Under the pieces are notes generated by a model. It had not been told where the DNA came from and did no database searches. It worked only from the letters and a program-made list of their open reading frames with translations. The position numbers and the translations under genes are program-made. Positions 6,040-9,236 of a stretch of 9,236 nt of DNA are shown here, piece by piece (position 1 is the stretch's first letter; every line of letters starts with the position of its first letter). Where the stretch lies: positions 1 to 9,236 of the forward strand of contig DHJA01000016.1 of NCBI GenBank assembly GCA_002404095.1, given 5' to 3'. The stretch is from Planctomycetaceae bacterium UBA4732 (GTDB lineage: Bacteria > Planctomycetota > Planctomycetia > Gemmatales > Gemmataceae).

Positions 6040-7056
6040 CTAACCGCGCGTCGGACGATATTGCCGCAAGGCCGCCAACGTGCGTTGAAATTCCGCCGGC
6101 AACGGCGCCTCGATCTCCAACAAGTTGCCGTGCTTAGGATGGCGAAACCGCAAGCGGTGGGCGTGGAGGGCTTGCCGCGGCAGCAGCATTTCGTCTTCCG
6201 TTCCCTCCGGCAACGGCGTCAGGTCCGACAGGCGGATGCAGTCGCGGCCGCTGTAAAGCTTGTCGGCCAGCACCGGGCAGCCGACGCTGGCGAGGTGGAC
6301 GCGGATTTGATGCGTCCGCCCCGTTCGCGGCTGAATGCGGCAAAAAGTGAAACCGCGAAAGCGTTCGATCACTTCGTAATAACTACACGCGTCGCGCGCA
6401 TCCTCATCCTCATCGTCGGCGATGGTCATCTTGATGCGGTCGTGCGCATGGTGGCCGATGCGGCCTTCGATGTAATCGCTGTCGCGGTCGAGGACGCCGG
6501 CCGTCAGCGCGATATATTCTTTGAAGATCTTGCGCGTCTCGAATTGCATACTCAGGTCGCGGTGGGCGACGTCCTGCTTGGCGATGATGATAACGCCACT
6601 GGTGTCACGGTCGAGCCGGTGGACGATGCCGGGCCGGTAATCGCCGTTGAGGTCGCTGAGGTTGGCGAAGTGGAAACGCAGGGCATTGACCAGCGTGCCG
6701 GACCAATGGCCCTTGGCCGGATGCACCACCATATTCGCCGGCTTGTTCACGACCGCCAGGTAATCGTCTTCATAGAGGATATCTAGAGGAATATCCTCTG
6801 GCATCGGCGTGGGGTGCGTCGGCTCCGGCGGCGTGACGCGAATCTGATCGCCGTGGCGAACGCGGTAGCTGGCCTTGGCCGTCTTACCGTTGACCGACAC
6901 GCCGGCCGCCTCAATGACGCGCTGCACCACGGAGCGGCTCAAGTCGGGGAACATCCCGGCGAGGTATTGGTCGAGGCGCGTACCGTCGAGCCGACACTTG
7001 GCGACCAGTTCGACGGTGGGATCTTCAGGGACAATGGGGACGGGAATTGTTTCCAT
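6040..7056 (-). CDS. rluD: RluD-type 23S rRNA pseudouridine synthase
   Basis: A 338-residue RluA/RluD-family enzyme that converts uridine to pseudouridine in RNA; RluD itself modifies helix 69 of 23S rRNA. An S4 RNA-binding domain lies at about 26-75 (RLDQYLAGMFPDLSRSVVQR, then VIEAAGVSVNGK). The catalytic domain follows from about 93, with NKPANMVVHP (104-113) and the signature GIVHRLDRDTSG (143-154), where D149 is the catalytic aspartate. QPRTGRTHQIRVHL (242-255) and PRQALHAHRLRFRHP (293-307) complete the conserved set. Length and architecture match RluD; the exact target could differ within the family, so the symbol is the best guess. The ATG at 7056 lacks a good ribosome binding site but lies 9 bp after the upstream stop, suggesting translational coupling. 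Confidence 0.9.
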   Translation of the reverse strand: METIPVPIVPEDPTVELVAKCRLDGTRLDQYLAGMFPDLSRSVVQRVIEAAGVSVNGKTAKASYRVRHGDQIRVTPPEPTHPTPMPEDIPLDILYEDDYLAVVNKPANMVVHPAKGHWSGTLVNALRFHFANLSDLNGDYRPGIVHRLDRDTSGVIIIAKQDVAHRDLSMQFETRKIFKEYIALTAGVLDRDSDYIEGRIGHHAHDRIKMTIADDEDEDARDACSYYEVIERFRGFTFCRIQPRTGRTHQIRVHLASVGCPVLADKLYSGRDCIRLSDLTPLPEGTEDEMLLPRQALHAHRLRFRHPKHGNLLEIEAPLPAEFQRTLAALRQYRPTRG

Positions 7057-7065
7057 AAGACAGGC

Positions 7066-7695
7066 TCAGTTCGATGTGGCGAACTGATTGGCGAGGGCGT
7101 CGACGTCCTTCATCCCTTCGTCGTCGTTCAACACCTTGATCCGTTCGGCCGCCTCCTTGCCGAAAACGCTGTTGGGATAGTCGCGGGCCAGTCGTCCGTA
7201 GTAACTTTTGGCCTTGGCGAGGTCGTTGAGGATTTCATTCGTCTTGGCCGCGCCCATCAGGCTCTCCTGCATGAGGGCCGGCGTGTCGCCCGATTCCTCC
7301 ACAAGTTTCTGGTAGGTTTTGCGGGCGTCTTCGATTTTCTGAACGGCGTCCTTACGATCTAGGTTAGACCCAAGATAAGCGACGTTTTGCATCTCAAGAC
7401 GCGCCGCCTTGGCCAGGGCGAAACGCGCCTGGACGGTGCGCTCGCTGTTGGGGCTGTGCGCGAACTTTACGAGGTCGTCGCCGGAGGTCTGGTCCAGCTT
7501 GAGCCATAGGGCGGAGCTGGAGGACGTCGCGCTCGCGGTGAAGAGGAACCAGGCGCCGATCAGAACGCCGATAAGAAGGACGGCGACGACGACCAACCAA
7601 GTGGTGCGCGACGGCGGCGTCTTGACTACCTCGACGACGCTTTTCATGGACCGCGTGATGAGGGTTTCGTCTGCCTTGTGATGCTCCACCGTCAT
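7066..7695 (-). CDS. membrane-anchored TPR-like helical-repeat protein
   Basis: A 209-residue protein with a cytoplasmic N-terminus of ~31 residues, one strong membrane helix at about 32-53 (TTWLVVVAVLLIGVLIGAWF), a Ser/Thr/Ala linker and an external helical domain. Helix pairs such as RFALAKAARLEM (91-102), AVQKIEDARKTYQKLVEES (117-135) and LAKAKSYYGRLARDYPNSVF (159-178) have TPR/Sel1-like spacing. The last matches the YxxLxxxYPxS pattern of TPR units in YfgM- and YbgF-like proteins. It is probably a scaffold in the periplasmic space, acting on envelope proteins; no partner is identifiable here. An AGGGAG ribosome binding site lies 7 nt before the ATG at 7695. It is the first gene of the minus-strand run that continues to the FucI-like gene. 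Confidence 0.75.
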   Translation of the reverse strand: MTVEHHKADETLITRSMKSVVEVVKTPPSRTTWLVVVAVLLIGVLIGAWFLFTASATSSSSALWLKLDQTSGDDLVKFAHSPNSERTVQARFALAKAARLEMQNVAYLGSNLDRKDAVQKIEDARKTYQKLVEESGDTPALMQESLMGAAKTNEILNDLAKAKSYYGRLARDYPNSVFGKEAAERIKVLNDDEGMKDVDALANQFATSN

Positions 7696-7755
7696 GCGGA
7701 TACTCCCTTTGGCGGCGTGAAGGCGACCTCACAGGCCGCATTTCTCTGAGAATCT

Positions 7756-7784
7756 ATGCCAAGAGCGCTCGCGCCTTCTGGCAT
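7756..7784 (-). repeat. inverted repeat in the leader of the minus-strand gene run
   Basis: ATGCCA (7756-7761) and TGGCAT (7779-7784) form the outer arms. After one mismatch three more pairs extend the stem, around a GC-rich loop that can itself pair (GCGC...GCGC). No U-run follows on either strand, so it is not a typical terminator. It lies about 60 nt before the 7695 start codon, inside the inferred 5' leader, and could be an operator or an mRNA structure. Confidence 0.45.
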
Positions 7785-7820
7785 GAACTCTTAACTCCTT
7801 TCGCCACGACCGATTAGATC

Positions 7821-7849
7821 ATAGTAGGCGCGGCAGAGCGGCCGGTCAA
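7821..7849 (-). promoter_or_regulatory. sigma70-like promoter for the 7695-4087 gene run
   Basis: On the minus strand TTGACC (7849-7844, five of six to consensus) is followed by 17 nt and TACTAT (7826-7821, four of six). An overlapping TATGAT (7823-7818) is a closer -10 but at 20-nt spacing. Transcription would start near 7814, giving a leader of about 120 nt before the ATG at 7695. Prediction by eye. Confidence 0.5.
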
Positions 7850-8089
7850 TGCGAATATCAGCGGCTGAATCAACCAGTTTCCGACGCGGGCCGCGACTTG
7901 TACCAGGCTTGAACGACAGCTGGCCCTACCTGGCGTTTCGTGTCAGTCAGTGGCACGCGGCGAGCCTTGCGCACTCAACCGCACGGCGGTCCCGCCACGC
8001 AGGAAAGTCCCTTCCGGACGCGGTCCATCGCGGCCCGTTACCGTCCGTCAATCGTCGAAAAGAGCGTGTGTCGGCAGAGGCGGCGCGGT

Positions 8090-8131
8090 CTACGGAAGGG
8101 AAGGTTGCAGGTTCGAGTTCTGCCAGGTTTA
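8090..8131 (+). pseudogene. tRNA-Arg(ACG)-like 3' half, probable tRNA remnant
   Basis: A canonical T-arm is present: stem GCAGG (8107-8111), loop TTCGAGT (8112-8118), stem TCTGC (8119-8123). Counting back with normal tRNA spacing, a 5-nt variable loop AGGTT (8102-8106) and a 3' anticodon strand AGGGA (8097-8101) lead to the loop CTACGGA (8090-8096). That loop has U33, anticodon ACG and a purine at 37. The 5' anticodon strand GCGGT cannot pair with AGGGA, and no acceptor strand complementary to CAGGTTT (8124-8130) is found upstream. It is therefore a degraded tRNA, or a 3' fragment left by integration, rather than a working gene. A coincidental T-arm is possible but the full spacing argues against it. 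Confidence 0.42.
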
Positions 8132-8145
8132 CTCTCTCCACACCC

Positions 8146-9093
8146 TTAAACGCTGACGATTTCCGAGGCAATTTCCATGCGGTTTCGACCAGAGCGTTTC
8201 GCCCGGTATAGCGCCTGATCGGCGGCTTGAAGAAGAGCCTGACAATCGGCAGCCTCGCCATGCTCATGGACCACCGCTCCGACGCTGACGGTGACGGTGA
8301 TCTCCTCACCCTTATAGGCGATTGGCGTGTCGCCGATTTGGCCGCGCAACCGTTCGCAAAAATGAAGCGCTCCCACTTCGTCGCAACCCGGTAGGACGAT
8401 CAGGAATTCTTCGCCGCCGTAGCGGCCGATCATGTCGTAGGGACGCATCGCGTTGGCCATGCGGCGGTAGGCTTCGCAAAGCGCCTCGTCGCCGGCCAGA
8501 TGACCGAAGGTGTCGTTGACGTCCTTAAAATGGTCCAAGTCGGCGAGAACGACACTCAAAGATCCACCTTCCCGCTGGCCCCGGTGCAATTCGCTTCTCA
8601 AAATGTCGAGAATAGCCGCATGGTTCCAGGCGCCGGTTAGACTGTCGCGCATCGCTTGTCGCCGCATGGCGTCCCGCGCGGCAATCAGCTGCTCTTGCAA
8701 TTCGAGGATTCGCCGCCCCGTGTTCAGACGGGCCTTTAGCTCCATGGGATCGACAGGCTTGACGAGATAATCGTCGGCGCCGGCGTTCAAACTGTGGATG
8801 AGGTCGGCCTTGTGGGAGTTTGCCGTGAGCAAAAGGAGATAAACGTACTTTCCCTCAAAGCGTTCGCGGACCTTGCGGCAAATTTCGTCGCCGTTCATTC
8901 CCGGCATGATGAGGTCAAGCAACCCGAGGCTGGGAGCGTCGTCCCGTTGAAGAATTTCAAGCGCCGATGGCCCGTCACAAGCGACGACGACCTCGTAGTC
9001 CCAGCGGACCAGGGTCGCCTCAAGCAGGCGGCGCGAAACAGGGTCGTCCTCCGCGATGAGGATGCGCAAACGGAATGTTCCTGTCCGGGTCAT
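8146..9093 (-). CDS. response regulator with diguanylate cyclase (GGDEF) output
   Basis: A 315-residue cytoplasmic two-domain protein that makes cyclic di-GMP from two GTP when phosphorylated. The receiver domain (about 9-125) has the acidic cluster E15-D16-D17, phospho-acceptor D60 in LLDLIMPGMNG, T90 and K112 in DDYLVKPVDP, all required residues. A coiled linker (about 126-148, LELQEQLIAARDAMRRQ) leads to the GGDEF domain with DSLTGAWNH (150-158), DLDHFKDVNDTFGHLAGDEA (185-204) and the active-site GGEEF (226-230). An I-site RPYD (217-220) sits exactly five residues before GGEEF, so product inhibition is expected. The layout resembles PleD and WspR with one receiver. No histidine kinase is in the window. 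The ATG at 9093 has GGAAG 7 nt upstream. The signal is unknown. Confidence 0.93.
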   Translation of the reverse strand: MTRTGTFRLRILIAEDDPVSRRLLEATLVRWDYEVVVACDGPSALEILQRDDAPSLGLLDLIMPGMNGDEICRKVRERFEGKYVYLLLLTANSHKADLIHSLNAGADDYLVKPVDPMELKARLNTGRRILELQEQLIAARDAMRRQAMRDSLTGAWNHAAILDILRSELHRGQREGGSLSVVLADLDHFKDVNDTFGHLAGDEALCEAYRRMANAMRPYDMIGRYGGEEFLIVLPGCDEVGALHFCERLRGQIGDTPIAYKGEEITVTVSVGAVVHEHGEAADCQALLQAADQALYRAKRSGRNRMEIASEIVSV

Positions 9094-9136
9094 GTCGGCG
9101 CTTCCGCGATAACAAAAGCGCCGGGTGCCGGCGGGG

Positions 9137-9155
9137 ACTATCGTTCTTGGATAGT
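9137..9155. promoter_or_regulatory. palindrome overlapping the diguanylate cyclase promoter
   Basis: ACTATC (9137-9142) and GATAGT (9150-9155) are perfect inverted arms separated by 7 nt. The site overlaps the -10 element and the inferred start point, the position expected of a repressor operator. No regulator candidate is visible. Confidence 0.4.
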
Positions 9156-9181
9156 ATGGTCTTTTCCAGCGGGTATGTCAA
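9153..9181 (-). promoter_or_regulatory. sigma70-like promoter for the diguanylate cyclase
   Basis: On the minus strand a consensus -35 TTGACA (9181-9176) is followed by exactly 17 nt and CATACT (9158-9153, four of six to TATAAT). Transcription would begin near 9146, about 53 nt before the ATG at 9093. Confidence 0.55.
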
Positions 9182-9205
9182 ATGGACGACGGCGCCGCTG
9201 ATCAG

Positions 9206-9236
9206 CCCCCTCCCCCCTTGCGGGGGAGGGTTGGGG
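9206..9236. repeat. GC-rich inverted repeat, cut by the window end
   Basis: CCCTCCCCC (9208-9216) and GGGGGAGGG (9222-9230) make a perfect 9-bp stem around a CTTGC loop, continued by TTGGGG at the edge. Hairpins of this composition recur as dispersed REP-like elements in many high-GC genomes. It lies between genes and has no T-run, so an intergenic repeat is more likely than a terminator. The outer boundary is not visible. Confidence 0.55.

Larger units (their letters stand above)
7696..8145. other. 450-bp gap without a convincing protein gene
   Basis: Short open frames here on both strands overlap one another, have no ribosome binding sites or family motifs, and are rejected. The gap holds the promoter and leader hairpin of the minus-strand run (7756-7849) and the tRNA-like fragment (about 8090-8131). 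From about 7850 to 8080 I see GC-rich sequence with short complementary pieces but no structure I can name. Confidence 0.6.

Noticed and set aside
6037..6786. Plus-strand open frame of 249 residues opposite the RluD-type gene
   Set aside because: The minus strand encodes complete pseudouridine synthase motifs; the plus-strand translation is an antisense shadow.
8000..8016. GGAAAGTCC resembling the conserved GAGGAAAGTCCGG of RNase P RNA
   Set aside because: Only nine bases match. The downstream P4-region element (ACAGAA-type) and the needed length of 350-400 nt are absent.
7849..8211. Plus-strand open frames in the 450-bp gap (up to 120 residues)
   Set aside because: Three mutually overlapping frames with Arg/Ser-rich composition, one running into the GGDEF gene; none has a start signal or family motif.
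7947..8309. Minus-strand open frame of 120 residues spanning the gap into the diguanylate cyclase 3' end
   Set aside because: It overlaps the GGDEF coding end in another frame and reads through the tRNA-like stretch; no ribosome binding site or motif.
1..9236. CRISPR array, rRNA gene, transposase or integrase
   Set aside because: No regularly spaced repeats, rRNA signatures or recombinase motifs were seen on either strand; the only repeats are the FucI 3'-end pair and short inverted repeats.

Overview
The window is GC-rich bacterial chromosomal DNA. The most likely source is a planctomycete (phylum Planctomycetota). The grounds are an ECF sigma factor overlapping a small single-pass membrane protein and followed by a large exported protein, a family style I associate with that phylum, plus a FucI-like sugar isomerase in a housekeeping run. 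This assignment is inference; no rRNA or marker gene settles it.

Layout. (1) 1-2432, plus strand: an ECF sigma factor with a good candidate ECF-type promoter (GGAAT-N16-CGTC) right at its start codon, an overlapping small membrane protein that could act as its regulator, and a 460-residue exported protein with a strong ribosome binding site. (2) 2444-4035, minus strand: four small genes, namely an uncharacterised basic/acidic two-gene pair and a VapBC-like antitoxin/PIN-toxin pair. Just beyond the PIN toxin lies a 3' fragment of a FucI-like gene. (3) 4087-7695, minus strand: a tight run of housekeeping-type genes: membrane-anchored helical-repeat protein, RluD-type pseudouridine synthase, YciA-type acyl-CoA thioesterase and FucI-like isomerase, separated by 9, 17 and 28 bp. 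A sigma70-like promoter and a hairpin-bearing leader precede the run. (4) 7696-8145: a 450-bp gap holding that promoter and, near 8090-8131, a tRNA-Arg(ACG)-like 3' half without a convincing 5' half. (5) 8146-9093, minus strand: a response-regulator diguanylate cyclase with a strong sigma70-like promoter overlapped by a palindrome. (6) 9206-9236: a GC-rich inverted repeat cut by the window edge.

The most notable structure is region 2. The four-gene toxin-antitoxin-like block is bracketed by two same-orientation copies of the last ~35 codons of a FucI-like gene (2456-2551 and 4105-4200, 80 of 96 bases identical by hand count, differences mostly synonymous). One copy is the end of the intact gene; the other is an orphan stump. 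This is what a mobile or recombining segment leaves when it replaces a gene's 3' end with its own version and displaces the original. No integrase or transposase is visible, so either a non-autonomous element or allelic recombination between paralogues is possible. The 3347-4035 gene pair inside the block is a candidate undescribed toxin-antitoxin system.
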